Source: an uncultured Sphingomonas sp. (GTDB lineage: Bacteria; Pseudomonadota; Alphaproteobacteria; Sphingomonadales; Sphingomonadaceae). Taken from it: DNA of 27,371 bases. Every line of letters starts with the position of its first letter. Position 1 is the stretch's first letter. The position numbers and the translations under genes are program-made. The stretch covers positions 1 to 27,371 of the forward strand of contig NZ_CAMLDL010000024.1 of the NCBI RefSeq assembly GCF_946478955.1, given 5' to 3'. Below the pieces are notes generated by a model, which searched no databases, was not told the DNA's origin, and was given only the letters and a program-made list of their open reading frames with translations. Shown here one piece after another: positions 8,187 through 14,977 of the stretch.

Positions 8187-8876
8187 ATGACCGACAGCCG
8201 CGCCTTCGATGATCAGGGACTGCCCTGGCTGGAGGGTGTCGACGACGAAGATGGCCCGACCGGACCATCCGCGCGCAAGATGTTGGTGGCGTTCGCGTTG
8301 GTGTTGATTGGTGCGGCGGCGGTCGCGGCCGCCTTTTTCTGGGCGGGACGGCGCGACGCGCAGGTTAGTGGCGCGCCGGAACTGATCCGCGCACCGGACG
8401 GTCCTTATAAGGTCAAGCCAGACGATCCCGGCGGCCTGGACGTGACCGGCGACAGTCAAACGGCCTTTTCGACCAGCGCAGGGGAAGACCCGGATTCGGC
8501 GCTGGATGTTGGCAAGCTGCCGGGCGGCGCGGCGCCACCGCCGGCCGATCCGGCGGCGAAACCAGACGCAAAGCCCGCCCCAAAACAAGCGCCGGCAACT
8601 GAGGCGAAAGAAGCGACACCGCCCGAAGCGGCGGCGGCAACGACCGGCCCTGCCATTCAGCTCGGCGCCTATGGCTCGACCGTCAAGGCGAACACGGCAT
8701 GGTCCATGCTGTCGGGCCGCTTCCCGGAAGTGGCGGCAATGAAGAAGACGGTGATCGTCGCCAACGTCGGCGGAAAGCCCATTTATCGCCTGCGCGTTAG
8801 CGGATCGAGCGATCAGGCGCGCGCGGCCTGTGCGGCATTGAAAGCGGCGGGCGAAAGCTGCCTGCCGGTCAACTAA
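8187..8876 (+). CDS. Single-pass membrane protein with C-terminal SPOR domain (second of two)
   Basis: 229 residues with the same layout as the gene before it: an acidic N-terminus with LPWL at 12-15, a transmembrane helix at about 32-53, a Pro/Ala/Lys linker, and a SPOR domain at about 155-229 that starts PAIQLGAYGSTVKANTAW and ends in CAALKAAGESC. SPOR domains bind peptidoglycan glycans stripped of stem peptides, usually at the septum. I prefer ATG 8187 because GGGGAA lies eight bases upstream; the in-frame ATG at 8178 would have its ribosome site too close. nagZ follows four bases after the stop, suggesting cotranscription. A SPOR gene just before nagZ is common in sphingomonads. Confidence 0.85.
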   Translation: MTDSRAFDDQGLPWLEGVDDEDGPTGPSARKMLVAFALVLIGAAAVAAAFFWAGRRDAQVSGAPELIRAPDGPYKVKPDDPGGLDVTGDSQTAFSTSAGEDPDSALDVGKLPGGAAPPPADPAAKPDAKPAPKQAPATEAKEATPPEAAAATTGPAIQLGAYGSTVKANTAWSMLSGRFPEVAAMKKTVIVANVGGKPIYRLRVSGSSDQARAACAALKAAGESCLPVN

Positions 8877-8880
8877 GCCG

Positions 8881-9888
8881 ATGCAGGCGGCGATTTATGG
8901 GCTGGCGGGAACGGAGTTAACCGCAGACGAGGTGGTGTTCTTCAAGGACGCGAGGCCCGCCGGATATATTCTCTTCAAGCGTAACTGCGACACGCGCGAA
9001 CAAATGAAGGCGCTGACCGACTCACTGCGCGAACTTGAGGGGCGCGAGGATGTCGCCATTTCAATTGACCAGGAGGGCGGCCGGGTCGCGCGGATGAAAC
9101 CGCCCGAATGGCCCGCCTTTCCGAGCGGGGAGCCGTTCGACAAGCTATATCAGTTGGCCCCGTCCAGCGCGATCGAAGCGGCGCGCGTGAATGCATTGGG
9201 ACTGGCACTGATGTTGCGCGAGGTCGGGGTGAACATCGACCTTATTCCCAATCTCGATCTGCGCATTCCCGGACGGCATGAGATTGTTGGCGATCGGGGT
9301 TTCGGCGAAGATCCCATGCAAGTGGCGGCGCTGGGCCGCGCAACGCTGGACGGGTTGATCGCTGGCGGCTGCATGGGGGTGATCAAACATATTCCGGGAC
9401 ATGGCCGCGCATTCAGCGACAGCCATTTGGAATTGCCGGTTGTCGAGGAAGACGAAGCGGCCTTGGTCAATGATATATTCCCGTTCGAGCGGTTGCGCGA
9501 TGCGCCGATGGCGATGGTCAATCACCTCCTCTACAAGGTGTGGGATCCGGATCGGCCGGCCAGCCAATCGCCGTTCGTGATCGAGACAATCATTCGTGGG
9601 AAGATCGGCTTCACGGGCCTGTTGATGAGCGATGATATCGGCATGGACGCGCTCGCCGGTGATCACGGCGAGAGAGCGGCGGCCTGCATCGCCGCTGGAT
9701 GCGATCTCGTGCTCGCCTGCGACGGCAAGATGGAAAATATGGTGAGCGTTGCCGCTTCGGTGGGGATGATGAGTGACGCGGCGCAGGAAAGGTTTGATGC
9801 GGCAATGGCAAAGGTTGTGCCACCGTCCGACCATCTCGGGTTTGAAGAGGCGGTGGCCAAGCGCGATACGCTGCTGGCGCTTGCCTGA
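8881..9888 (+). CDS. nagZ: Beta-N-acetylhexosaminidase NagZ
   Basis: A 335-residue family GH3 enzyme that removes N-acetylglucosamine from anhydromuropeptides during cytoplasmic peptidoglycan recycling. SIDQEGGRVARM at 61-72 and the signature KHIPGHGRAFSDSH at 169-182 carry the substrate-binding and acid/base residues (H182). The nucleophile is the first Asp of LLMSDDIGMDAL (D251). There is no signal peptide, as expected for NagZ. ATG 8881 lies four bases after the SPOR stop. In many bacteria NagZ products feed AmpR-type beta-lactamase control, but no ampR or ampC lies in this window. Confidence 0.94.
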   Translation: MQAAIYGLAGTELTADEVVFFKDARPAGYILFKRNCDTREQMKALTDSLRELEGREDVAISIDQEGGRVARMKPPEWPAFPSGEPFDKLYQLAPSSAIEAARVNALGLALMLREVGVNIDLIPNLDLRIPGRHEIVGDRGFGEDPMQVAALGRATLDGLIAGGCMGVIKHIPGHGRAFSDSHLELPVVEEDEAALVNDIFPFERLRDAPMAMVNHLLYKVWDPDRPASQSPFVIETIIRGKIGFTGLLMSDDIGMDALAGDHGERAAACIAAGCDLVLACDGKMENMVSVAASVGMMSDAAQERFDAAMAKVVPPSDHLGFEEAVAKRDTLLALA

Positions 9889-9912
9889 ACTTCAGCATAG
9901 CATCCCCGAATC

Positions 9913-10668
9913 ATGGGGGATGAACTTTTCACGGCGGGCCCGCGCGATGATGAGGCGCTGAACCTCAGTCTTGATGGCTGGGAAGGGCCGCTCGACCTCT
10001 TGCTGAATCTCGCGCGCGGGCAGAAGGTCGACCTTCGGGAAATTTCGATCCTCCAACTGGTCGAACAATATCTTTCATATCTTGAACAAGCCAAGGCCCT
10101 TCGGCTCGAAATTGCCGCCGATTATCTGGTGATGGCGGCCTGGCTCGCCTACCTGAAAAGCTGTTTGCTGCTTCCCAAGGATCCGGAGCAGGATCCATCC
10201 CCGGAAGAATTGGCGCTGCGCCTGCAACTGCGCCTGCAGCGACTGGATGCAATGCGGGAAGCTGGGGCGCGGCTGATGGGCCGGGACCGGCTCGGCCGTG
10301 ACGTATTTGTGCAGGGTGCTCCGCCAGGACTGCGCCTTGTCCGCAAGTCGGTTTGGCAGGCGAGCGCGTTCGACCTGTTCGCCGCCTATGGCCGGGTTCG
10401 CGCGCGCACGCAGCCAGCCATGCACGTGGTCGCCAATCGCGCGGTCATGACGCTGGAGGATGCTATTCAGCGGGTTGGCGCACTAATCGGCCAGGCGCTT
10501 GATTGGACAACGCTGGAGGCATTTCTTCCGGTGACGACGGACCCCGCCTACCGCAAATCGGCGCTGGCGTCGTCGTTCGTGGCGGCGCTGGAGTTAGCGC
10601 GGCAGGGTCGGCTGGAACTGGAGCAGGACGGCGCCTTCGCCGATTTGATGGTAAGGCGAGCGGCCTGA
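9913..10668 (+). CDS. scpA: Segregation and condensation protein A
   Basis: A 251-residue kleisin that bridges the SMC ATPase heads and recruits ScpB. This complex organises and segregates newly replicated chromosomes. The family signature is near the start: LDGWEGPLDLLLNLARGQKV and LREISILQLVEQYLSYL. A second helical region is at YLVMAAWLAYLKSCLLLP, and a winged-helix C-terminal part is suggested by RVGALIGQALDWTTLEAFLP. ATG 9913 lies 24 bases after the nagZ stop. scpB begins one base after its stop codon, which is the usual operon arrangement. No smc gene is present in the window. Confidence 0.94.
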   Translation: MGDELFTAGPRDDEALNLSLDGWEGPLDLLLNLARGQKVDLREISILQLVEQYLSYLEQAKALRLEIAADYLVMAAWLAYLKSCLLLPKDPEQDPSPEELALRLQLRLQRLDAMREAGARLMGRDRLGRDVFVQGAPPGLRLVRKSVWQASAFDLFAAYGRVRARTQPAMHVVANRAVMTLEDAIQRVGALIGQALDWTTLEAFLPVTTDPAYRKSALASSFVAALELARQGRLELEQDGAFADLMVRRAA

Positions 10669-10669
10669 T

Positions 10670-11248
10670 ATGGATGAAATTACGCGCGCGGTAGAAGCTG
10701 CGGTCTTTGCCTCCGCCGAACCGATCGGGGTTGAAGAGATTGCGGCTTATGTCGGCGACGGGAACATTGAAGCGGCGCTTGCAAGTCTTGCAGATCGGTA
10801 CGCCGGTCATGGCATTGAATTGGTTGAGCGGGGTGGACGCTGGCACTTTCAGACGGCACCGGACCTCGCCCATATTCTCCGGCGGACGCGTGAGGAGCCG
10901 CGGCGCTTATCGCGCGCCGCGACCGAGACTCTGGCAATCATCGCCTACCACGAACCCGTAAGCCGGGCCGAGATTGAGGCCATTCGCGGCGTGCAGATCA
11001 GCAAGGGCACACTCGATGTTCTGATGGAGGCAGGATGGATCAAGACAGCGGGGCGCCGAGAGTCCCCTGGCCGCCCGTTGCTGTACGCGACCTCGCCTGA
11101 TTTTCTCTCACATTTCGGCTTGGGCTCACGCAAAGACCTGCCAGGTATTGACGATCTGCGGGCGGCCGGCCTTCTCGACCCGCTCGACGAGGCGATGATG
11201 GAGCAGATGGGTCAGCTTCAGCTGGAAAATGGCGAGGATGAGGACTAG
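10670..11248 (+). CDS. scpB: Segregation and condensation protein B
   Basis: 192 residues with two winged-helix domains, the partner of ScpA in the SMC-ScpAB condensin. Family features are AAVFASAEPIGVEEIAAYVG near the start, RLSRAATETLAIIAYHEPVS in the middle, and TAGRRESPGRPLLYATSPDF with LPGIDDLRAAGLLDP at the end. The gene starts two bases after scpA ends, so translation is probably coupled. An acidic tail follows the second domain (LENGEDED). Confidence 0.94.
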   Translation: MDEITRAVEAAVFASAEPIGVEEIAAYVGDGNIEAALASLADRYAGHGIELVERGGRWHFQTAPDLAHILRRTREEPRRLSRAATETLAIIAYHEPVSRAEIEAIRGVQISKGTLDVLMEAGWIKTAGRRESPGRPLLYATSPDFLSHFGLGSRKDLPGIDDLRAAGLLDPLDEAMMEQMGQLQLENGEDED

Positions 11249-11283
11249 GTAGGGCGTGACACCCTTATCAATCGGAGTCCCAA

Positions 11284-11553
11284 ATGGGCGGTTTTAGTCT
11301 TATTCACTGGATTATTCTCGGCGTACTCCTGCTACTGCTTTTCGGTGGCAACCGCTTCTCGAACATGATGGGGGATGTTGCGAAGGGTTTGAAAAGTTTC
11401 AAGGAAGGTCTGGCTGACGAAGATAAGCCGAATAGCCAGCAACCGCCCCGGCAGCTGCCGCCGCAGAATCAGGCACCGCAGCAGCCCATCGACATCACTC
11501 CGCGTCCCGCCGAGCCGACCACGCCGCCGCCCGCGGACGATCAGAACCGCTAA
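11284..11553 (+). CDS. tatA: Sec-independent translocase protein TatA
   Basis: An 89-residue pore-forming subunit of the twin-arginine translocase, which exports folded proteins across the inner membrane. A single N-terminal helix (HWIILGVLLLLLFGGNRF) ends at the FGG hinge. An amphipathic helix follows (MMGDVAKGLKSFKEGL) with the conserved GLKSFKEG, and then a Pro/Gln-rich soluble tail. A partial ribosome site (GGAG) lies about ten bases before ATG 11284. tatB and tatC follow directly. Confidence 0.95.
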   Translation: MGGFSLIHWIILGVLLLLLFGGNRFSNMMGDVAKGLKSFKEGLADEDKPNSQQPPRQLPPQNQAPQQPIDITPRPAEPTTPPPADDQNR

Positions 11554-11570
11554 GAAAGGCGGCACCGCCG

Positions 11571-11942
11571 ATGTTCGGCGTCGATTCCACTGAACTGCTG
11601 ATCGTGGCGGTGCTTGCGCTGCTGTTCATCGGCCCCAAGGAGCTGCCGACCGTCATGATGAAGGTCGGGCGGTTTGTGGGGAAGATTCGTGGGTACACGC
11701 GTCATTTCACTTCAGGCATTGAGAATGCGATCCGCGAGGCGGAATTGGAGGAAATGGAAAAGAAATGGCGCGAGGAAAATCAGCGTATCCTCGCGCAATA
11801 TCCGGCGGAGGGCCATTATCCCGATCCCCAAGCGGACATGATCGAAGCATCTGCGGTAGCCGTGCAGACGGACCTTCCGTTGGAGGCCCCTGCCGCGCCG
11901 GATGATGACCCGACGCCGCCAACGGATCGGCCGTTACCGTGA
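11571..11942 (+). CDS. tatB: Sec-independent translocase protein TatB
   Basis: A 123-residue TatB, which with TatC forms the receptor for twin-arginine signal peptides. The N-terminus FGVDSTELLIVAVLALLFIG followed by PKELP is characteristic, as is the long amphipathic charged helix that follows (GIENAIREAELEEMEKKWRE). The gene starts 17 bases after tatA. Its TGA overlaps the GTG start of tatC, which suggests translational coupling. Confidence 0.95.
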   Translation: MFGVDSTELLIVAVLALLFIGPKELPTVMMKVGRFVGKIRGYTRHFTSGIENAIREAELEEMEKKWREENQRILAQYPAEGHYPDPQADMIEASAVAVQTDLPLEAPAAPDDDPTPPTDRPLP

Positions 11943-12784
11943 ACGATATTGACGATACCAAGCAGCCGCTGATCGAGCATCTGATCGAGCTTCGGAAGCG
12001 ATTGCTGATGAGCGTGCTGGCGCTGGTCGGCGCCTTCTTCATCTGCCTCTACTTTGCCAAGCCGATCTTCGCGGTGCTGGTCCAGCCCTTGCTGAAGGCG
12101 GGCCAGGGCAAACTCATTTACACGGATATATTCGAGGCGTTCTTCACCGAAGTGAAGGTCGCTTTCTTCGCTGCGTTGATGATCAGCTTTCCAGTGTTGG
12201 CGACACAGATATGGCGGTTCGTCGCGCCGGGACTCTATGTGAAAGAGAAGAAGGCATTTCTGCCATTTTTGGTCATGACGCCCTTCTTTTTCGCGGCCGG
12301 AGCCTGCTTTGCCTACTTCGTCGCAATGCCGTGGGCACTCAAATTCCTACTGAGCTATCAGGGAACCATCGGTGGGGTGCAGGCAGAAGCGATGCCGGGG
12401 ATTGGCAATTATCTCTCATTTGTGACCCGTTTTCTGTTCGGCTTCGGCGTTGCCTTCCTGCTGCCGGTCCTCTTGATGGTGCTGGAGCGGGCGGGCGTAG
12501 TGACCCGCGATCAACTGGCGGCCAATAGGCGCTATGCCGTCGTTGGCGCAGGTGCCGTTGCGGCGGTACTGACCCCGCCTGACGCGGTGTCAATGTTGAT
12601 GATGCTGGTGCCCCTGTATGGTCTGTATGAATTCGCGATTTTATCGATCCGCCTGACCCATTGGCGCCGGGCCCGTGCGCTGGCCGCAAATCCCTCAACC
12701 GGTGAGGACGATGCTGCCGGACGCAATTTGGGCCCAGAAACGCCACCGGGGGGGGGGAGGGTTGGCGAATCCGGGCCCATTTAG
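11939..12784 (+). CDS. tatC: Sec-independent translocase protein TatC
   Basis: A 281-residue polytopic core of the Tat translocase that recognises twin-arginine signal peptides. The N-terminal LIEHLIELRKRLL and six hydrophobic helices are clear, including KAFLPFLVMTPFFFAAGACF and SFVTRFLFGFGVAFLLPVLL. The start is GTG 11939, overlapping the tatB stop. The last 35 or so residues form a loose tail beyond the final helix. That tail is encoded partly by a run of ten G (12748-12757), where replication slippage or sequencing error would change the C-terminus. The conserved membrane part lies entirely before the run. Confidence 0.95.
   Translation: MNDIDDTKQPLIEHLIELRKRLLMSVLALVGAFFICLYFAKPIFAVLVQPLLKAGQGKLIYTDIFEAFFTEVKVAFFAALMISFPVLATQIWRFVAPGLYVKEKKAFLPFLVMTPFFFAAGACFAYFVAMPWALKFLLSYQGTIGGVQAEAMPGIGNYLSFVTRFLFGFGVAFLLPVLLMVLERAGVVTRDQLAANRRYAVVGAGAVAAVLTPPDAVSMLMMLVPLYGLYEFAILSIRLTHWRRARALAANPSTGEDDAAGRNLGPETPPGGGRVGESGPI
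12748..12757 (+). repeat. Homopolymer of ten G inside the 3' end of tatC
   Basis: Ten consecutive G lie within the codons for the C-terminal tail (PPGGGR). A second run of seven G lies at 12800-12806, just after the tatC stop. Such runs are prone to slippage and to assembly error. Confidence 0.9.
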
Positions 12785-12786
12785 CA

Positions 12787-12822
12787 GGATAGCGAGAGCG
12801 GGGGGGCAAAAGGTCACTATCC
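12787..12822 (-). ncRNA. Hairpin with C-rich loop, possible 5' end of a stress-induced small RNA
   Basis: On the minus strand GGATAGTGA (12822-12814) pairs with TCGCTATCC (12795-12787) over nine bp, one of them a G-U pair, around an 18-base loop containing CCCCCCC. It begins just where a transcript from the EcfG-type promoter at 12830-12857 would start. Further along, the same strand offers a second hairpin (TGGGCCC, 12779-12773, with GGGCCCA, 12735-12729) whose interior holds CCTCCCCCCCCCC. C-rich loops are typical of several alphaproteobacterial small RNAs. No intrinsic terminator was found, and on the plus strand the same repeat could simply be part of tatC termination. Confidence 0.25.
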
Positions 12823-12829
12823 GAATTTC

Positions 12830-12857
12830 AAAACGCTCTCATTTCGCGACCGGTTCC
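12830..12857 (-). promoter_or_regulatory. EcfG-type promoter pointing away from any annotated gene
   Basis: On the minus strand GGAAC (12857-12853), 17 bases, then CGTTTT (12835-12830). This matches the alphaproteobacterial general stress sigma consensus (GGAAC, 16-17 bases, CGTT) in full. It points leftwards into the tatC 3' end. It may drive a small or antisense RNA, or may be a chance match. Confidence 0.4.
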
Positions 12858-12915
12858 GAAGAAACCAAAAAATATTCAACGGTTCGTCGCAAATCTTTGT
12901 GCGCCGAGCAGACGC

Positions 12916-14454
12916 CTATTCTTCCGGGAAAACCGGCAGCGTTACCGAATAGCGGCCAAGGCGGCGATCAAGCGGCGAGCGCAGCTGACGTGCGAGGCCC
13001 TCGGCAATGCGTTCAAACTGAATTTTCGCCTCGTCATCATCATTGCTGTCAGGGATCAGGACGGCACTTTCGATTGATAGATTGGCGGTCAGCTCACTCG
13101 TCCTGCGGATCGCGATGCGCACCGGCTGACCAGGCGTTCGAAGAAGCGCGAATTCGACAATTTCGGTAATCAGAAATGCGGTAGCGACCGCAACGTCCTG
13201 GGTGGTCGAGGCATTATCGATTTCAAGCTCGAACTGTGTGGCACGGGCATCGCTGGGCGCGCTTCCTCGCAATCCCGCAGCCAATTCCGTGACCAGTGGG
13301 CGCAGCGCGATCCCCCGATTTTCCTCAAGCTCGGCAAAATGGTTGCGATGGACGACCGACAGCGCGTCAACCCGGCGGCCAATGGCGACATACGCGCGGC
13401 GCGCTTCTTCTTCACTGGCATTGCGGCCGTGAATGCTCAGCAGTGAGGCCACAACCTGCAGGTTATTTTTGACCCGGTGATGGACCTCGCGGACCAACCT
13501 GCGCTGGCCGTCGAGGGCCTCCCGCGCTTCTTTTTCGGCGCCGTCGATCCGGACCATCGCGCGTTGAAAGGCATCGCCAAGTTCGTGTATCTCGCGCGCC
13601 GGTCCAAGACCCGGCGGGATCACGGAATCGATGTCGTCACCGGGCTGATACGTCGATACGGCGCCCTGGAGCTTGCGAAGCGGCCGGATTACAAGGCGGT
13701 GGACCATCCACCAGCTTATCACCGCCGCGGCGGCCCACATGATCATTGGCAGGAACATCAGCAATCTTTCCGCGCCGCCGATTTCAGGGCGGCTGACGGC
13801 GACACGCGCCTTCAGCTGATTTGATCGAAAGGGCAGGGTGAACACCGCAACGGGCCCCTGCGGTTTTCGTTCTCGAACGACCAGTTCCTTATCGCCCGCG
13901 ATGATTGCGACTTCGGCAATTCCGTCGCCAACCGATTGCAGCGCGTCGACATAGGCGCTTTGCCTGACGCGTACGGTTGTCGCACCGCCAATGACACCGG
14001 AGCGAATGTAAATTGCGTCATTGGTGGGTGGGATCCACATTGCGATGTCGCCCGGCGCCAACAATTTTCGTGGGACGTCTGCGCCCATATCTCCAACAGA
14101 ACAGATGCGGGCCCCTTGCTGATTCAACAGGTCGAACTCACGCCCCTCTGCCGGCGAAACCGCAAGAATGCGCTGCACGTCAGCGCAGGGATGTCCGGTT
14201 TTGTTCGCCAGCGCCGCGTTGGCCGCCACGCGCGTCGCAAGCGCGTTGCGCGACGTCATCAGGCGTAGCGCCTCGACGGTGACCTGCGCCTGATCCCGTG
14301 CGCGGGCATCGGCGGCGGCATTGGCGGTATCGAGATTGGTTTTGGTCATCCAGGCCGCCGCAAGCCCGATGGGCAGCAGCGCGAGGCTGATGATCAGGAG
14401 AATCTTAAGGGGCGTCGGGAGCGCCGCGAAGCCACGTGGTGTTTCGTCGTTCAT
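12916..14454 (-). CDS. phyP: PhyP-like sensor protein, HisKA_2 with degenerate ATPase domain
   Basis: A 512-residue membrane sensor. Transmembrane helices are at about 16-36 and 231-253, enclosing an extracytoplasmic domain with a Cys pair (C90, C118). A HAMP-like linker (254-305) and a HisKA_2 dimerisation domain follow, with EVHHRVKNNLQVVASLL at 323-339 and H326 in the phosphoacceptor position. The C-terminal ATPase region lacks the usual landmarks. The N-box stretch reads ITEIVEFALLRTPG with no Asn, no DxGxG box is visible, and there is no GLGL. This fits PhyP of Sphingomonas melonis, a HisKA_2 protein known to act negatively on PhyR, probably as a phosphatase. It follows nepR by 18 bases on the same strand, so the two are probably cotranscribed. 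The symbol is inferred from architecture and context. Confidence 0.8.
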   Translation of the reverse strand: MNDETPRGFAALPTPLKILLIISLALLPIGLAAAWMTKTNLDTANAAADARARDQAQVTVEALRLMTSRNALATRVAANAALANKTGHPCADVQRILAVSPAEGREFDLLNQQGARICSVGDMGADVPRKLLAPGDIAMWIPPTNDAIYIRSGVIGGATTVRVRQSAYVDALQSVGDGIAEVAIIAGDKELVVRERKPQGPVAVFTLPFRSNQLKARVAVSRPEIGGAERLLMFLPMIMWAAAAVISWWMVHRLVIRPLRKLQGAVSTYQPGDDIDSVIPPGLGPAREIHELGDAFQRAMVRIDGAEKEAREALDGQRRLVREVHHRVKNNLQVVASLLSIHGRNASEEEARRAYVAIGRRVDALSVVHRNHFAELEENRGIALRPLVTELAAGLRGSAPSDARATQFELEIDNASTTQDVAVATAFLITEIVEFALLRTPGQPVRIAIRRTSELTANLSIESAVLIPDSNDDDEAKIQFERIAEGLARQLRSPLDRRLGRYSVTLPVFPEE

Positions 14455-14472
14455 GCTGCGGCCGACAGCCGA

Positions 14473-14679
14473 TCAGTCGAGCTTGCCCAGCAAGTCGAGA
14501 AAATCCTGAGGGACATCTTCGCGAACCATGTCGTCATAGACCGTTTTCAGCGCGTGTCCGACGGCACCCGCGCGACCTTTGCCTTTCCGTTTTGGTGGAT
14601 TGCCGGACGATTCGGGCGTTTGCTTGCCCTTGTCCTGCTTGGAACCACTCAATGTCTCGTCCCCCTCGCGCCCGAGCAT
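14473..14679 (-). CDS. nepR: Anti-sigma factor NepR
   Basis: A 68-residue anti-sigma factor that binds EcfG in the absence of stress and is released when phosphorylated PhyR takes its place. The NepR core is the last 29 residues (VGHALKTVYDDMVRED then VPQDFLDLLGKLD), two short helices. Before it is a charged, disordered, Lys/Gly-rich N-terminus. I start at ATG 14679, giving the usual length for the family; the frame stays open upstream to a TTG at 14778, but that extension does not look like NepR. GAGGG lies about ten bases upstream. phyP follows after 18 bases. An EcfG-type promoter lies at 14810-14835, so stress would raise its own inhibitor. Confidence 0.9.
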   Translation of the reverse strand: MLGREGDETLSGSKQDKGKQTPESSGNPPKRKGKGRAGAVGHALKTVYDDMVREDVPQDFLDLLGKLD

Positions 14680-14681
14680 TT

Positions 14682-14702
14682 CTACGCTACCCTCACGTTC
14701 AT
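14682..14702 (-). other. Possible six-codon leader reading frame before nepR
   Basis: ATG 14702 is preceded by GGAGAG (14711-14706), opens a six-codon frame (MNVRVA) and stops at TAG 14684-14682, two bases before the nepR ATG. Its ribosome site is better than that of nepR, so the pair could be translationally coupled. It is short enough to be chance. Confidence 0.25.
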
Positions 14703-14809
14703 GAACTCTCCACGCACCGGGTTTGAATGCTTCAAATCCGAACCTGATGCACCTATGATTGGCGCCCCATGTCGTCAATCCGACTTATTGGACGCTGACC
14801 GTGTCATGG

Positions 14810-14835
14810 AAACCCCATATAGAGAGGATTGTTCC
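14810..14835 (-). promoter_or_regulatory. EcfG-type promoter for nepR-phyP
   Basis: On the minus strand GGAAC (14835-14831), 16 bases, then GGTTT (14814-14810). It matches the GGAAC/CGTT general stress consensus except for the first base of the -10 box. Expected transcript start is about 14803, giving a leader of roughly 120 bases before nepR. Confidence 0.65.
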
Positions 14836-14888
14836 CGCCGATTTCGTATTGGGACAGTCGATGTTGCGAAATTGTAACGGGATGATGT

Positions 14889-14914
14889 GGAACCCGTCGG
14901 GCTTGCCACGGGTT
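14889..14914 (+). promoter_or_regulatory. EcfG-type promoter for phyR
   Basis: GGAAC at 14889-14893, 17 bases, then GGTT at 14911-14914. It is divergent from the nepR promoter in the same intergenic region. Expected transcript start is about 14921, 55-60 bases before the phyR ATG. It implies positive autoregulation by EcfG, as known for other PhyR loci. Confidence 0.7.
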
Positions 14915-14977
14915 AACGACACGCCCACAACGGGGGCGAAACGAACATCTAGAGCATTTTGAGGGGAAATTTTTTCT

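Noticed and set aside
12339..12809. 156-codon minus-strand frame across tatC, downstream of the lone EcfG-type promoter
   Set aside because: It starts with TTG inside a hairpin, is Pro/Arg-rich and reads as the shadow of tatC. There is no ribosome site and no family resemblance. A non-coding transcript is the better reading if anything is made.
12794..12840. GAGAGCG/CGCTCTC inverted repeat after tatC
   Set aside because: The 33-base loop makes it weak, and the shorter nested hairpin at 12787-12822 competes with it.
13477..14282. Several plus-strand frames of 90-115 codons opposite phyP
   Set aside because: All are shadows of the phyP reading frame with no domain or ribosome site.
14680..14778. 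33-residue longer version of nepR from TTG 14778
   Set aside because: The added residues do not resemble NepR, and ATG 14679 gives the usual family length. The region is better explained as the leader of the EcfG-driven transcript.
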